Source: Pusillimonas sp. DMV24BSW_D (lineage in GTDB: Bacteria; Pseudomonadota; Gammaproteobacteria; Burkholderiales; Burkholderiaceae_B). From it: DNA of 64,000 nucleotides. Positions 43,112-52,573 of this stretch are shown here, one piece after another (position 1 is the first letter of the stretch; every line of letters begins with the position of its first letter). Location: contig NZ_CP049990.1 of assembly GCF_011388195.1 (NCBI RefSeq), positions 1,736,001 to 1,800,000 on the forward strand. The letters are read 5' to 3'. Made by a program: the position numbers and the translations under genes. The notes below the pieces were generated by a model. That model was not told where the DNA came from. It worked only from the letters and a program-made list of their open reading frames with translations, and made no database searches.

Positions 43112-43807
43112 GTGTTGGAAATGATGAAGTATGTGCGTTTCGTGACGGTTGGTGTGGTTGCACTCGTATTACATGGGTGCGCCATGATTCCGCCTGAACC
43201 GATCGTGACAGGGCCGTTAACGGCGCCCCCGCCTCCTATGGTGACGACGGCGCCTCAAGCCAATGGGGCGATTTATCAACCAACGGCTTATGGAAACTAT
43301 CCACTGTTCGAAGATCGCCGACCCCGTAATGTGGGCGATATCGTCACGATCCTGATTCAGGAACGCACCAATGCGGCAAAACGTGTTTCAACCGAAAGCA
43401 GCCGTTCCGGTAGCGCCGGCTTTGGCATGGATGCCGTACCCGACTTTTTCCCGCCTGGCCTGGGTCCGCAGCAAAGTTTCGATATGAATGGTAATAACGT
43501 AGCGGAAGGCAGCGGAGCCAGCGAGGCGAATAATACTTTCACCGGGACTTTAACGACAACAGTGATCGGCGTTTTGCCCAACGGCAATTTGCAGGTGGCC
43601 GGCGACAAACAGATCGCGATCAATCGCGGTTCGGAGCATATCCGGTTTTCCGGCGTAGTTGACCCCCGGTCGATTGCAGGCGACGGCACTGTCCCGTCGA
43701 CACGCGTTGCCGACGCACGTATTGAGTTTCGCAGCAAAGGTCGCATGGACGAAGTACAGACCATGGGTTGGTTGCAACGGTTTTTCCTGAATATTTCGCC
43801 GTTCTGA
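43112..43807 (+). CDS. flgH: Flagellar L-ring lipoprotein FlgH
   Basis: A 231-residue outer-membrane lipoprotein that forms the L ring. The lipobox is VLHGC, with a short signal peptide before it. The conserved [27 protein letters not shown] and the end [23 protein letters not shown] fit the family. Start choice is uncertain: GTG at 43112 or the ATGs at 43121 and 43124 are all in frame and give a working signal peptide. Confidence 0.93.
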   Translation: MLEMMKYVRFVTVGVVALVLHGCAMIPPEPIVTGPLTAPPPPMVTTAPQANGAIYQPTAYGNYPLFEDRRPRNVGDIVTILIQERTNAAKRVSTESSRSGSAGFGMDAVPDFFPPGLGPQQSFDMNGNNVAEGSGASEANNTFTGTLTTTVIGVLPNGNLQVAGDKQIAINRGSEHIRFSGVVDPRSIAGDGTVPSTRVADARIEFRSKGRMDEVQTMGWLQRFFLNISPF

Positions 43808-43821
43808 CAAGGATGAAAATA

Positions 43822-44970
43822 GTGTTGAACAAACATGGCCGTGCAAAGTGGGGCATTAGCTTAAAGGGCGGGTTAGCCTGGTTATTGCTTGCGCTTTTGT
43901 TTTTTGCCGTGACGCCATCGGCGCATGCCGAGCGTATCAAGGACTTGGCATCGATTCAGGGGGTGCGGGAGAACCAATTGATTGGCTATGGTTTGGTGGT
44001 CGGGCTCGACGGCAGTGGCGATCAGGTGCGCCAATCGCCTTTTACGCAGCAAAGTCTTACCAATATGTTGTCGCAATTGGGCGTAACGTTGCCGCAAGGG
44101 ACCAATATGCAGCTGCGCAATGTGGCGGCGGTGATGGTAACGGGGCGGCTGCCTGCGTTCACCAGGCCGGGGCAAACGATTGATGTTGTCGTGTCATCGA
44201 TGGGTAATGCCAAGAGTCTGCGCGGTGGTACCTTGCTGATGACGCCTTTGAAAGGGGCGAACGGGCAGGTGTATGCACTTGCTCAGGGCAACTTGCTGGT
44301 CGGTGGGGCCGGTGCCCAGGCCGGCGGCTCCAGTGTGCAGGTTAATCAGTTGAATGGCGGCATTATTCCCGACGGTGCAATTGTCGAGCAATCCGTTCCC
44401 ACTACTTACATTCGCGATGGTTTTATTAACCTGGAAATGAATACAACCGATTTCGGGATTGCGCAGAATGTTGCTGCGGCGCTGAACAGAAAGTTTGGCC
44501 CGAGTACGGCCTCGGTGCTCGACGGGCGTCTGGTTCAGTTGCGGGGTCCACTTGACCCGTCGCGACAGGCGGCGTTTTTGTCGGAAGTTGAAAATCTGCA
44601 GGTTAAATTACCTCCGGTTCGGGCCAAAGTCATTATTAATGCGCGTACCGGCTCGGTCGTGATGAATCGTACTGTCACCATTGATGAAGCGGCCGTCGCT
44701 TATGGCAATTTGTCGGTCTCGATCAGCCGCCAGGAACAGGTGAATCAACCGGATACGCCGTTTGCCGGCGGGGAAACGGTTGTCACCGAGAACACCGAAA
44801 TTGCATTAAGAACGGATACCGGCAGTATCAAGCGTGTGCAAACCAGCGCAAACCTGGCCGATGTTGTCCAAGCGTTAAATGCGTTGGGTGCAACACCGCA
44901 GGATTTGTTGTCGATCCTGCAAACCCTGAAAAGTGCGGGCGCTTTGCGCGCCGATCTGGAAATTATTTAA
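43822..44970 (+). CDS. flgI: Flagellar P-ring protein FlgI
   Basis: A 382-residue periplasmic ring subunit. A signal peptide ends at AHA just before [31 protein letters not shown], the family signature. I take the GTG at 43822 because AAGGA lies eight bases before it; the ATG at 43813 is in frame but sits directly on the ribosome site. Its chaperone FlgA is encoded by the divergent minus-strand group. Confidence 0.94.
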   Translation: MLNKHGRAKWGISLKGGLAWLLLALLFFAVTPSAHAERIKDLASIQGVRENQLIGYGLVVGLDGSGDQVRQSPFTQQSLTNMLSQLGVTLPQGTNMQLRNVAAVMVTGRLPAFTRPGQTIDVVVSSMGNAKSLRGGTLLMTPLKGANGQVYALAQGNLLVGGAGAQAGGSSVQVNQLNGGIIPDGAIVEQSVPTTYIRDGFINLEMNTTDFGIAQNVAAALNRKFGPSTASVLDGRLVQLRGPLDPSRQAAFLSEVENLQVKLPPVRAKVIINARTGSVVMNRTVTIDEAAVAYGNLSVSISRQEQVNQPDTPFAGGETVVTENTEIALRTDTGSIKRVQTSANLADVVQALNALGATPQDLLSILQTLKSAGALRADLEII

Positions 44971-44982
44971 TAGGCGGCACTC

Positions 44983-46005
44983 ATGACGGCAATGCCCTAT
45001 TTTTTACCCCGCCCCGATGCCGGCGCCAGCGCAATGGACTTCAGCCATTTAAACCGGCTGGGTTATACGGCCCGCCATTCCAATGGTCAGGATCCCGCGG
45101 CACAAAAAGAGATTGCCAAGCAATTCGAGGCGCTTTTTTTGCAGCAAATCATGAAGCAGGCCAGGGCCGGTGATGTTGGGTTGGAAGGGTTGCTTGAAAG
45201 CAATCAGACACGCCTGGCCCAAAGTATGGCCGATGAGCAAATGGCTTCCAATCTGGCCGAAACAGGTACGGGCCTTGCGCAAGCGCTGCTTGATCAAATG
45301 CGGGGGATAAGCGATGTTAAGACCGATCCCCGGCTGGCCGCCGATCGCGGCTTGCAGTCGTTTTCCATTCAGGGGCCTGCCGAAGCACGAAAAGAAATTG
45401 CTGATTCTATTTCCGAATTACTTGATATGTTGGCAAGCTCTCCGGTTGTTGAGTCCGGGCGCCGCACCGGGGAGGCATTGTTAAGCGCGATTCGCGGTGC
45501 GCCGGGCCATATCGAGCAGTTTGTTACCAAAATGGGCGACGCCGCCCGTCATGCAGCTCAGGAATCCGGCATTCCCGCCAAGCTGATTTTGAGTCAGGCT
45601 GCGCTGGAGTCGGGGTGGGGGCGTCGTGAAATCAAAATGGAAGACGGCTCAAACAGTTATAACCTGTTTGGCATTAAAGCCACCGGGAGTTGGGAAGGCA
45701 AAGTTGCCAATATCGTGACGACGGAATTTATTGATGGCAAGCCACAGAAAATGGTGCAGGCATTTCGCGCTTATGATTCCTACGCCGAATCATTTGCCGA
45801 TTACGCCCGGCTTATCAGCCAGAATGATCGTTATCAGGCCGTACTGACGGCACCTAACGCGGAAACGGCGGCAGTTAAGGTGCATGAGGCGGGCTACGCA
45901 ACCGATCCCAAGTATGCCGAGAAGTTGATTTCAATCATGGGGTATCTGGATGATCGCCTGGATTCCTTTATGGTGCGGGGGCCGTCTGCGGGCAGCCGGG
46001 GATAG
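44983..46005 (+). CDS. flgJ: Rod cap and peptidoglycan hydrolase FlgJ
   Basis: A 340-residue two-domain protein. The N-terminal third is the rod cap (AKQFEALFLQQIMKQARAG). From about residue 180 there is a glucosaminidase-type domain with the catalytic Glu in LSQAALESGWGRREI and the NLFGIKATGSWEGK and FRAYDSYAESFADYARLI segments. It cuts peptidoglycan so the rod can cross the wall. It lies 12 bases after flgI. Confidence 0.95.
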   Translation: MTAMPYFLPRPDAGASAMDFSHLNRLGYTARHSNGQDPAAQKEIAKQFEALFLQQIMKQARAGDVGLEGLLESNQTRLAQSMADEQMASNLAETGTGLAQALLDQMRGISDVKTDPRLAADRGLQSFSIQGPAEARKEIADSISELLDMLASSPVVESGRRTGEALLSAIRGAPGHIEQFVTKMGDAARHAAQESGIPAKLILSQAALESGWGRREIKMEDGSNSYNLFGIKATGSWEGKVANIVTTEFIDGKPQKMVQAFRAYDSYAESFADYARLISQNDRYQAVLTAPNAETAAVKVHEAGYATDPKYAEKLISIMGYLDDRLDSFMVRGPSAGSRG

Positions 46006-46008
46006 GGG

Positions 46009-46035
46009 TAAATATTCCGGGATTCCTGCCGTAAA
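46009..46035 (+). promoter_or_regulatory. Sigma-28-type promoter before flgK
   Basis: TAAA, 15 bases, GCCGTAAA lies just after flgJ and 43 bases before the flgK start. It gives flgKL a late promoter of their own inside the flg run. Confidence 0.75.
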
Positions 46036-46077
46036 CCGGTTATGTTCCGTTCTTGCTGTTAATTGTTTGGAAACACT

Positions 46078-47721
46078 ATGAACTTATCGAATTTGGGCCT
46101 TTCCGGCATTCAGGCTGCACAAAACCGGTTACAAACCACCGGCCATAATATTAACAATGCCGCAACGGAAGGGTATAACCGCCAATCGGTCAAGGTTTCC
46201 ACCGCCGGGGCACAGGCAACCGGCGCCGGTTACGTGGGTTTGGGTGTCCAGGTTGATACGATCGATCGCGCCTACAACAATTTTCTTTATCGGCAATTGG
46301 TCGACTCCCAGAGCAAAGGGGCGGAACTGGGTGCGTATGGTACGGAAATTACGCAAGTCAATAATATTATGGCCGACCGTACGGTGGGCATTTCGCCGGC
46401 GCTGCAAAAATTCTTCGACGGCATGCAGGCCGTAGCCTCCTCCCCCGCCGATCCGGCAGCCCGTCAGGAACTGTTGGGCCGCGCGTCCAGCCTGGTGGGT
46501 CAGTTGAATGACACCAATGCGTTTCTGAATGATCAACGTAGCAATATTAATACACAGGTTAATACGGTTGTGCGCCAAATTAACAGTTACGTCGAGCGAG
46601 TCCACGATTTGAATAATCAAATCGTTACCGCCAAAGCAGCCGGATCGGGACATGCACCGAACGATTTGCTCGATAAGCGCGATCAGGCCGTGGCCGAATT
46701 GAACGAGTTGGTAGGGGTAAACGTTATTGAGCAGGGCGACCGTTTCGGGTTGTCTTTTGGTCGCGGACAAGTACTGCTGAGTTCCGACACGGTTTATCCT
46801 TTACAGGCCGGTCCATCCATCGACGATCCCAGCCGCACCGTGGTGAGTTATGCGATGCCGGCAGGCAACGGAAAGACCACCATGACCGAAATTGGTGATC
46901 AATATATTCGGGGTGGCAAATTGGGCGGCTTATTGCAGTATCGCTCGCAAACACTGGATGCCGTTCAAAACGATTTGGGCCGTCTTGCCACCGGTTTGGC
47001 CATGGCGGTTAACGCGCAGCATGAGCAGGGGTTTGATCAGGTTGGCCGCCCGGGGGAGGCGTTTTTCTCTCTGCCCGATCCGTCTGTCAGTGCGTCGGAA
47101 CGAAATCAGGGAAATGGTGAATTTTCCGCGTCTTTTGTCAACGCAAATGACCTTACCGCAAGTGATTATCAAATCAGCTATAACGGCGCCAATTATTCTA
47201 TTGTTCGTCAGCCCGATGGCAACCTCATGTACGAGGGAACGACCTTCCCCGTGACCATCGACGGAATCGAAATGGATTTTTCCGGTACCGCGTTGGCGGG
47301 TGATCGCTGGACAATGACACCCACGCGTGGTTCTGCTTCAGATATCAAACTGAATATTTCCAACCCGGCCTCAATTGCCGCAGCAGGAAGTGATGCGGGT
47401 GATGCCGATAATGGAAACGCGTTGAAGTTGGCGCAATTGCAAACTGACAAGGTGCTGGGGAACGGCACCATGAGCTTAAACGAGTCGTTTTCGCAAATTG
47501 TGAATACGATAGGGGTGCAGACGCAGCAAAATCAAACTGCTCAGAAGGCACAGGACACGCTGGTCCAGCAGAATTTTGCAGCGCAACAGGCAATTTCGGG
47601 TGTCAACCTGAACGAAGAATATGTCAACCTTGAGCGCTATCAAGAGCACTTTCGTGCAGCCTCAAGGCTCATTGATGTCAGTTCAACGTTGTTTGATACG
47701 TTGCTGAGCTTACGTCAATAA
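46078..47721 (+). CDS. flgK: Hook-associated protein 1, FlgK
   Basis: A 547-residue hook-filament junction protein. It begins NLSNLGLSGIQAAQNRLQTT and has the DLLDKRDQAVAELNELVGV segment near residue 205; the C-terminus is VNLNEEYVNLERYQEHFRAASRLIDVSSTLFDTLLSL. The ATG at 46078 is chosen because GGAAA precedes it. FlgN, encoded upstream on the other strand, is its export chaperone. Confidence 0.95.
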   Translation: MNLSNLGLSGIQAAQNRLQTTGHNINNAATEGYNRQSVKVSTAGAQATGAGYVGLGVQVDTIDRAYNNFLYRQLVDSQSKGAELGAYGTEITQVNNIMADRTVGISPALQKFFDGMQAVASSPADPAARQELLGRASSLVGQLNDTNAFLNDQRSNINTQVNTVVRQINSYVERVHDLNNQIVTAKAAGSGHAPNDLLDKRDQAVAELNELVGVNVIEQGDRFGLSFGRGQVLLSSDTVYPLQAGPSIDDPSRTVVSYAMPAGNGKTTMTEIGDQYIRGGKLGGLLQYRSQTLDAVQNDLGRLATGLAMAVNAQHEQGFDQVGRPGEAFFSLPDPSVSASERNQGNGEFSASFVNANDLTASDYQISYNGANYSIVRQPDGNLMYEGTTFPVTIDGIEMDFSGTALAGDRWTMTPTRGSASDIKLNISNPASIAAAGSDAGDADNGNALKLAQLQTDKVLGNGTMSLNESFSQIVNTIGVQTQQNQTAQKAQDTLVQQNFAAQQAISGVNLNEEYVNLERYQEHFRAASRLIDVSSTLFDTLLSLRQ

Positions 47722-47757
47722 TTTATTTCGAATTTTCCGGTGTGAAGGGGTGGCGTG

Positions 47758-49308
47758 ATGCGTATTAGTTCTAACTTGTTCTTTGAGACCGGTCTGCGAA
47801 CCATTAATTTGCAGCAGTCCGACCTCATGCATCGTTACCAGCAGGTAGGAACCGGGCGTCGCATGATTACGCCGGCCGACGATCCGCTTGCCGCTGCACA
47901 AACAATCAATATTGCGCAATCTCAGTCGCTCAACGTGCGTTATGCCGAAAACCGCCAAATTGCCAAAACCCAACTGGGTATTCAGGAAAATACGCTCGAT
48001 TCGGTTTCAACTTTGCTTTCGGGCCTTAAAACCCGCTTGGTCGAAGCCGGCAACGGTACCTTGTCAGACGCCGATCGCGGGGTTCTGGCCAACGTGCTGG
48101 AGAACGCCAAAGATAATCTTATGGGGCTGGCCAACGCAACCGACGGCAATGGGCAGTATCTTTTCTCAGGTCATTCCGGCAGCCGGCCGCCGTTTATCGC
48201 CGATTCGTTCGGTGCGGTAAGTTACCAGGGTGATGAAGGGCGCCGCCTGATTCAGGTCGATCAAACACGACAACTCGATTCGGCCGATACGGGGTTGGAT
48301 ATCTTCACCAAAGCGGCGCCTGGTGCCCGCGATTACATCACGCATGTGGCAGCGGGAAATCAAGGTACCGGCATTATCGGTAAACCCGTTATTGCCGATC
48401 CGAAAGGGCAATATGTGGGCGCGAAGTTCGAGCTGTCGTTCACGGAAGCGGGTGATGGTTCCATGCAGTACAGCGTTACCGTGCGCGATGCGGCCGATTA
48501 CATTCTTTCCGGCCCGAGCGTGCCTGTTGCCTACGATGACTCAACCGAAACATTGGCCTTGCCGGGTGGCGTACAGGTGGCATTCTCAGGCATGCCTGCT
48601 GATGGTGATGCCTTTAGTGTCGAGCCGGTTTTCGTGACAGACCCCTTTATTTCCGCGCAGCAGTCGGCCCTAGGCACGGAAGGCACGGCCGTTTTAGGCA
48701 AGCCGGGTGTCACCGACCCCGCCGGTGAGTATATGGGCAAACAGGTTGACGTTGCGTTCCAGGATAATGCAGGTACGCTTCAATATCAGCTAACCGTCGA
48801 CGGCGCGACCGGCCCCTGGGTCAATTACACGGATCCAGGCCCTGGAGGGGTTCTGGATTTGGGCGGCGGCCTTGAAGTGGCTTTTGAAGGGGTGCCGAAC
48901 GATGGTTACGCTTTTTCCGTTGAGCCTGTGGAGCCGTCCACTAACCTGAACGTGTTTGACGCGCTTGATGACATTATTGCAGCGCTGAAAACACCTGTTC
49001 AGGGTGATCCCGCAGCACATGCGAATTATCAGAACGTTCTTGCCTCGGCCATGCAGCGCCTTGATGTGAACTTCGACCAGGTACAAACTGTGGTGTCGTC
49101 TGTTGGTACCCGGTTGAGTGAAATTGACGCCATCGATGCCAATAGCAATGTACGTGACCTAAGTTATGCGCAAGACCTTTCCCGGCTTGAAGACGTTGAT
49201 TACTACGAAGCCATTGCGCAGCTGCAATTGCGCACCGCCGCGCTTGATGCCGCTTCCATGGCGTTCAAAAAGATCCAGGCAACCAGTATGTTCAATATGA
49301 AAGGCTGA
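47758..49308 (+). CDS. flgL: Hook-associated protein 3, FlgL, with duplicated middle domain
   Basis: A 516-residue junction protein. The ends match FlgL (MRISSNLFFETGLRTINLQQ; LEDVDYYEAIAQLQLRTAALDAASMAF). The middle holds two similar units of about 85 residues: the first from about residue 200 (GTGIIGKPVIADPKGQYVG ... AFSVEPV) and the second from about 307 (GTAVLGKPGVTDPAGEYMG ... AFSVEPV). One such unit is common; two make this protein long for the family (300-420 residues). The ATG at 47758 is chosen; a GTG three bases earlier is equally possible. Confidence 0.92.
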   Translation: MRISSNLFFETGLRTINLQQSDLMHRYQQVGTGRRMITPADDPLAAAQTINIAQSQSLNVRYAENRQIAKTQLGIQENTLDSVSTLLSGLKTRLVEAGNGTLSDADRGVLANVLENAKDNLMGLANATDGNGQYLFSGHSGSRPPFIADSFGAVSYQGDEGRRLIQVDQTRQLDSADTGLDIFTKAAPGARDYITHVAAGNQGTGIIGKPVIADPKGQYVGAKFELSFTEAGDGSMQYSVTVRDAADYILSGPSVPVAYDDSTETLALPGGVQVAFSGMPADGDAFSVEPVFVTDPFISAQQSALGTEGTAVLGKPGVTDPAGEYMGKQVDVAFQDNAGTLQYQLTVDGATGPWVNYTDPGPGGVLDLGGGLEVAFEGVPNDGYAFSVEPVEPSTNLNVFDALDDIIAALKTPVQGDPAAHANYQNVLASAMQRLDVNFDQVQTVVSSVGTRLSEIDAIDANSNVRDLSYAQDLSRLEDVDYYEAIAQLQLRTAALDAASMAFKKIQATSMFNMKG

Positions 49309-49314
49309 CATTAA

Positions 49315-49797
49315 TTGACGAAATTCGGCTTGTGTCGGCGTGAGCGCCTTTTTTGTGTGTTTAAAGCAGCAGTAGCGGGGAGCGCTTTAGCGTTTCTGTC
49401 GGGCTGTGCCACCAGTGGGCGTTCTTTTAATGAAATGGCGCTGGCGGAGTTTGTGCCGGGTCAAACAACTTATACACAAGCTGTGCGCCTTTTGGGTGCG
49501 GAACCGGTTAATACTTATTCCCAGTTAAATGGCGCGATGTTGGCCCAGTGGGAACATAAAATAACGGTATTGACCGACGCAGCTTATTACCGACGTAATT
49601 TGATTCTAAGGTTTAGCCCGGATGGGCGCTTTGAGGCGGTGGTGGACAGTAATAATGTGTTGCCGTCACCAAAGCAACCTGCTGATTCGGCTAGCGGCTA
49701 TACCCAGATGCCGCCACCGCCGAGTCCTGTGCGTCAGCCGAATCCCGAACTGGAGCAAACGGTGTCGTCGCAGGCCGTCGCGTATCCCTTGAAATAG
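49315..49797 (+). CDS. Small BamE/SmpA-like lipoprotein
   Basis: A 160-residue protein with a basic start, a hydrophobic segment and a lipobox FLSGC near residue 31. FVPGQTTYTQAVRLLGAEPVNTYSQLNGAMLAQWEH followed by a beta hairpin and NLILRFSPDGRFEAVVDS matches the SmpA/OmlA/BamE fold. The end is Pro- and Ser-rich. The start is taken as a TTG at 49315, with AAAGG upstream. It directly follows flgL and ends two bases before fliR on the other strand. A flagellar role is not known. Confidence 0.7.
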   Translation: MTKFGLCRRERLFCVFKAAVAGSALAFLSGCATSGRSFNEMALAEFVPGQTTYTQAVRLLGAEPVNTYSQLNGAMLAQWEHKITVLTDAAYYRRNLILRFSPDGRFEAVVDSNNVLPSPKQPADSASGYTQMPPPPSPVRQPNPELEQTVSSQAVAYPLK

Positions 49798-49799
49798 TT

Positions 49800-50579
49800 T
49801 TAGAGAGCACTCATCAGGCGCCCCATTGCGCTGAATCCGGCATCGAAAAGACGGCGCAAGAAGGGAGATGTCTGGGGAAGTACAACCCATAGCAGAATGA
49901 TTCCCACCATCAGGCTGATGGGAAAGCCTACCGCGAAGACAGATAGTTGCTGTGCTGTTCTGTTCAAAATGCCCAGCGCCAGGCTGATAGTGAGCAAAAC
50001 AATAATTAATGGCAAAGCAAGCAACATGCCGGCAATCATTACCTGCGCACTCCATTCAAATAAAACGGGGAGCCCGTTTAGGTTAATCCCGCTATTTTGA
50101 ATGGGCAGAATATCGAAGCTTCGTATAAAGCCTGCCAGCATAAGCAGATGGCCGTTGAGCGCAATGAAAAGCAACATGGCGATCATATTCATCAGCCGCG
50201 ACAACACGGCAGTATTCGCACCCGTTGCCGGGTCGAAGAACGATGCAAAAGACAACCCCATTTGGAGGCCGATGAATTCACCGGCGGTTTGCACTGCGGC
50301 AAACACCACGCGCATGACAAGACCCAGCAAAATGCCAATTAATATTTGCTGTAGCAGAATGAATAAACCTTCATAAGAAGCTGGAGAAATGGCCGGCATG
50401 GGGGGCAGGGTGGGGGCGATAAGCATTGCGGTGAAGGCGGCCAAGCCTACCTTTGCGCGATTGGGAATAGAAGACTCGCCCAGCAAAGGTACTGCCCCAA
50501 TAAATGCAAGTAACCGGGCAAAGGGCCAGAGAAAGGTGTTGATCCAGCCGTAGAGTTGGGTCAGGTCAACGGAGATCAT
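49800..50579 (-). CDS. fliR: Flagellar export protein FliR
   Basis: A 259-residue membrane protein with six or more helices, part of the FliPQR export channel. WPFARLLAFIGAVPLLGE, AVQTAGEFIGLQMGLSFASFFDPATG and FPISLMVGIILLWVVLPQ are typical. It is the last gene of the fliF-to-fliR minus-strand run. Confidence 0.94.
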   Translation of the reverse strand: MISVDLTQLYGWINTFLWPFARLLAFIGAVPLLGESSIPNRAKVGLAAFTAMLIAPTLPPMPAISPASYEGLFILLQQILIGILLGLVMRVVFAAVQTAGEFIGLQMGLSFASFFDPATGANTAVLSRLMNMIAMLLFIALNGHLLMLAGFIRSFDILPIQNSGINLNGLPVLFEWSAQVMIAGMLLALPLIIVLLTISLALGILNRTAQQLSVFAVGFPISLMVGIILLWVVLPQTSPFLRRLFDAGFSAMGRLMSAL

Positions 50580-50585
50580 GGCGCG

Positions 50586-50855
50586 TTAGCCGGCCAAAGT
50601 GGGTAAGGAGAGCAGCAACTGCCTGATGTAATCCACCATAGTGCCGATCAGCCAGGGGCCCATGAGTGCGAGCGTGACGCCGATTGCCAGCAGCTTCGGA
50701 ATAAACGATAGCGTCATCTCGTTAATTTGCGTGGCAGCTTGGAAAATACTGATTAACAAACCCACCGCCAGCGTAATGAGCAAGACAGGGCCTGCCAGGA
50801 AGAAGGCTACTTTCAGCGCGGTGTAGGTCATCGACATGACGGTTTCAGGGGTCAT
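50586..50855 (-). CDS. fliQ: Flagellar export protein FliQ
   Basis: An 89-residue protein with two helices, the usual size. TPETVMSMTYTALKVAFFLAGPVLL and SIFQAATQINEMTLSFIPKLLAI are characteristic. It is six bases from fliR. Confidence 0.95.
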   Translation of the reverse strand: MTPETVMSMTYTALKVAFFLAGPVLLITLAVGLLISIFQAATQINEMTLSFIPKLLAIGVTLALMGPWLIGTMVDYIRQLLLSLPTLAG

Positions 50856-50873
50856 CGGGTCGAGTCCTCCGTA

Positions 50874-51647
50874 TCAATAAAAACTGCGGGCAAGTGAACC
50901 CAGCAGCAGGTGCCAGCCATCGGCCAATACAAAGAGCATGAGCTTGAAAGGTAATGAAATGGTGACCGGCGGTACCATCATCATCCCTAGTGCCATCAGT
51001 ACACTGGCCACGACAAGGTCAATTATCAAGAACGGGATGAAAATCGTAAAGCCGATTTGAAATGCTGTTTTAAGTTCGCTGGTCACAAAAGCGGGCACCA
51101 ATACGCGCAACGGCACATCTTGCGGGGTTTGGAATTCGCCGGCGTTAGACATGTTGGCAAAAAGGGCCAAATCGGTTTCGCGCGTATGGCTGAGCATAAA
51201 CGCGTGAAACGGGCGTGATCCTTCGGCCAGCGCCGCCTCGAACGAAAGTTCCCCCTGGCTGAGAGGCAGATAAGCTGTTGTATAGACTTCGTCGAGCACC
51301 GGTGACATGGCGAAGATGGTCAGGAACAGGGCCAGGCCGATGAGCACGGAATTGGGTGGCGAAGCGCCGGTACCCATGGCGTTTCGAAGCAGGCTCAGAA
51401 CGATAATAATGCGCGTAAAGCCGGTCATCATAAGCAACATGGCCGGCAGAAACGATAGCATCGTCAGCAGTAGCAAGGTCTGCAGACTGAGTGAGTAGGT
51501 CTGTTCGCCGTTTGGCCCGGGCGTGGTGGTGAAGGCCGGTAGGGTGGCTTGGGCCATTGCGTCTTGGCATAACAAGGCCAATATCAGCAACAGGCTGATA
51601 AGAGCAAAGCTTTTCATGCAGGGAAAGGCGCCGGACAGACGGTTCAT
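50874..51647 (-). CDS. fliP: Flagellar export protein FliP
   Basis: A 257-residue export channel subunit with a cleavable signal sequence and four helices. [30 protein letters not shown] and the end [30 protein letters not shown] match closely. Two starts are possible, at 51647 and at an internal ATG at 51617; neither has a clear ribosome site. It begins 12 bases after fliO. Confidence 0.94.
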   Translation of the reverse strand: MNRLSGAFPCMKSFALISLLLILALLCQDAMAQATLPAFTTTPGPNGEQTYSLSLQTLLLLTMLSFLPAMLLMMTGFTRIIIVLSLLRNAMGTGASPPNSVLIGLALFLTIFAMSPVLDEVYTTAYLPLSQGELSFEAALAEGSRPFHAFMLSHTRETDLALFANMSNAGEFQTPQDVPLRVLVPAFVTSELKTAFQIGFTIFIPFLIIDLVVASVLMALGMMMVPPVTISLPFKLMLFVLADGWHLLLGSLARSFY

Positions 51648-51659
51648 GACAGCGTGTAT

Positions 51660-51944
51660 TTATGCGTCGGAGGGGGTTGAGTTGGTTGTTGCTTTGTTTT
51701 CCAGCGTATGCAACAAGGAAATATTTTGCGGCGTTACACCAATGACCAAACGCGCGTTCTCGACTTCGACAATCGAGATGAAACTGCGCCCACCCAGGCT
51801 TTGAGACCCTACAACCCGGATGGCCGTTGCTTTACCGCGTGTTTTCAACAAGCCCGTACGGCGTGCAACCCATGCCCCGCCTAGAATAAGCGCAAGAATA
51901 AAAAGCAGGGCAAGAATAGGTTGAAGGACTTCAGGTGCTTCCAT
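51660..51944 (-). CDS. fliO: Flagellar export protein FliO
   Basis: A 94-residue protein with one helix (LQPILALLFILALILGGAWVARR) and a small cytoplasmic domain (IRVVGSQSLGGRSFISIVEVENARLVIGVTPQNISLLH). FliO helps FliP assemble. It is short, as usual. fliN ends three bases upstream. Confidence 0.9.
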   Translation of the reverse strand: MEAPEVLQPILALLFILALILGGAWVARRTGLLKTRGKATAIRVVGSQSLGGRSFISIVEVENARLVIGVTPQNISLLHTLENKATTNSTPSDA

Positions 51945-51946
51945 AA

Positions 51947-52573
51947 TTATCGACGGCTATTCAGTCGGTGTAGCCGGTCTGACGGCGTAATAATATCGGT
52001 GAGACGAATCCCGTATTTGTCATCAACCACCACCACTTCGCCTTGGGCAATTAAATACCCGTTCACGAAAATATCCATCGGCTCACCCGCCAGCCCGTCG
52101 AGCTCAACAATGGAACCTTGGCCTAATTGCAGGATGTTTTTGATGGTGAGCTTGGTGCGACCCAGTTCAACAGTGAGTTGAACGGGGATATCCATAATCA
52201 TGTCGATATCGCTGCCAACACCGGTGGTTGCGCTTGAAAGCGGCTGGAAAACCTGTTCTGCTGCAGGGCGTGCGAGGTTTGGGTCAAGGCCTTGTTCGGT
52301 GGCGCTTGTTTCTGCTTGCTCTGTTGCAGGGCTGTCTTGTGTGGAAGCGTCTTCCACGGTGTCGTCGGTTTGCGGTTGCGTTGCAGCGGTTTGCTCGGCA
52401 AGCGCTGCAGCCCAATCATCCATATCGCTTTTCAAACCATCCGCCTGGGTGCCTTGGGTGCCCGCAGCTTGTTCTGACAGGGCGGCAGCCCAATCCGTAT
52501 CCAACTCCTCAGGCGTTTCCTGGGCGTTTTTTTGGTTCGGGTCTTTATCGGGATCGTGAGTCGGATCAGTCAT
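51947..52573 (-). CDS. fliN: Flagellar C-ring protein FliN with long N-terminal part
   Basis: A 208-residue switch protein; the last 90 residues are the SpoA domain (IMDIPVQLTVELGRTKLTIKNILQLGQGSIVELD; GYLIAQGEVVVVDDKYGIRLTDII). The acidic N-terminal part is long and contains two copies of a DWAAALxEQ motif, at W28 and W54. E. coli FliN (137 residues) has a single related DLWAEALSEQ. It overlaps fliM by eight bases. Confidence 0.92.
   Translation of the reverse strand: MTDPTHDPDKDPNQKNAQETPEELDTDWAAALSEQAAGTQGTQADGLKSDMDDWAAALAEQTAATQPQTDDTVEDASTQDSPATEQAETSATEQGLDPNLARPAAEQVFQPLSSATTGVGSDIDMIMDIPVQLTVELGRTKLTIKNILQLGQGSIVELDGLAGEPMDIFVNGYLIAQGEVVVVDDKYGIRLTDIITPSDRLHRLNSRR

Noticed and set aside
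46129-46770. 213-codon minus-strand frame opposite flgK
   Set aside because: Antisense shadow of a fully recognisable FlgK region.
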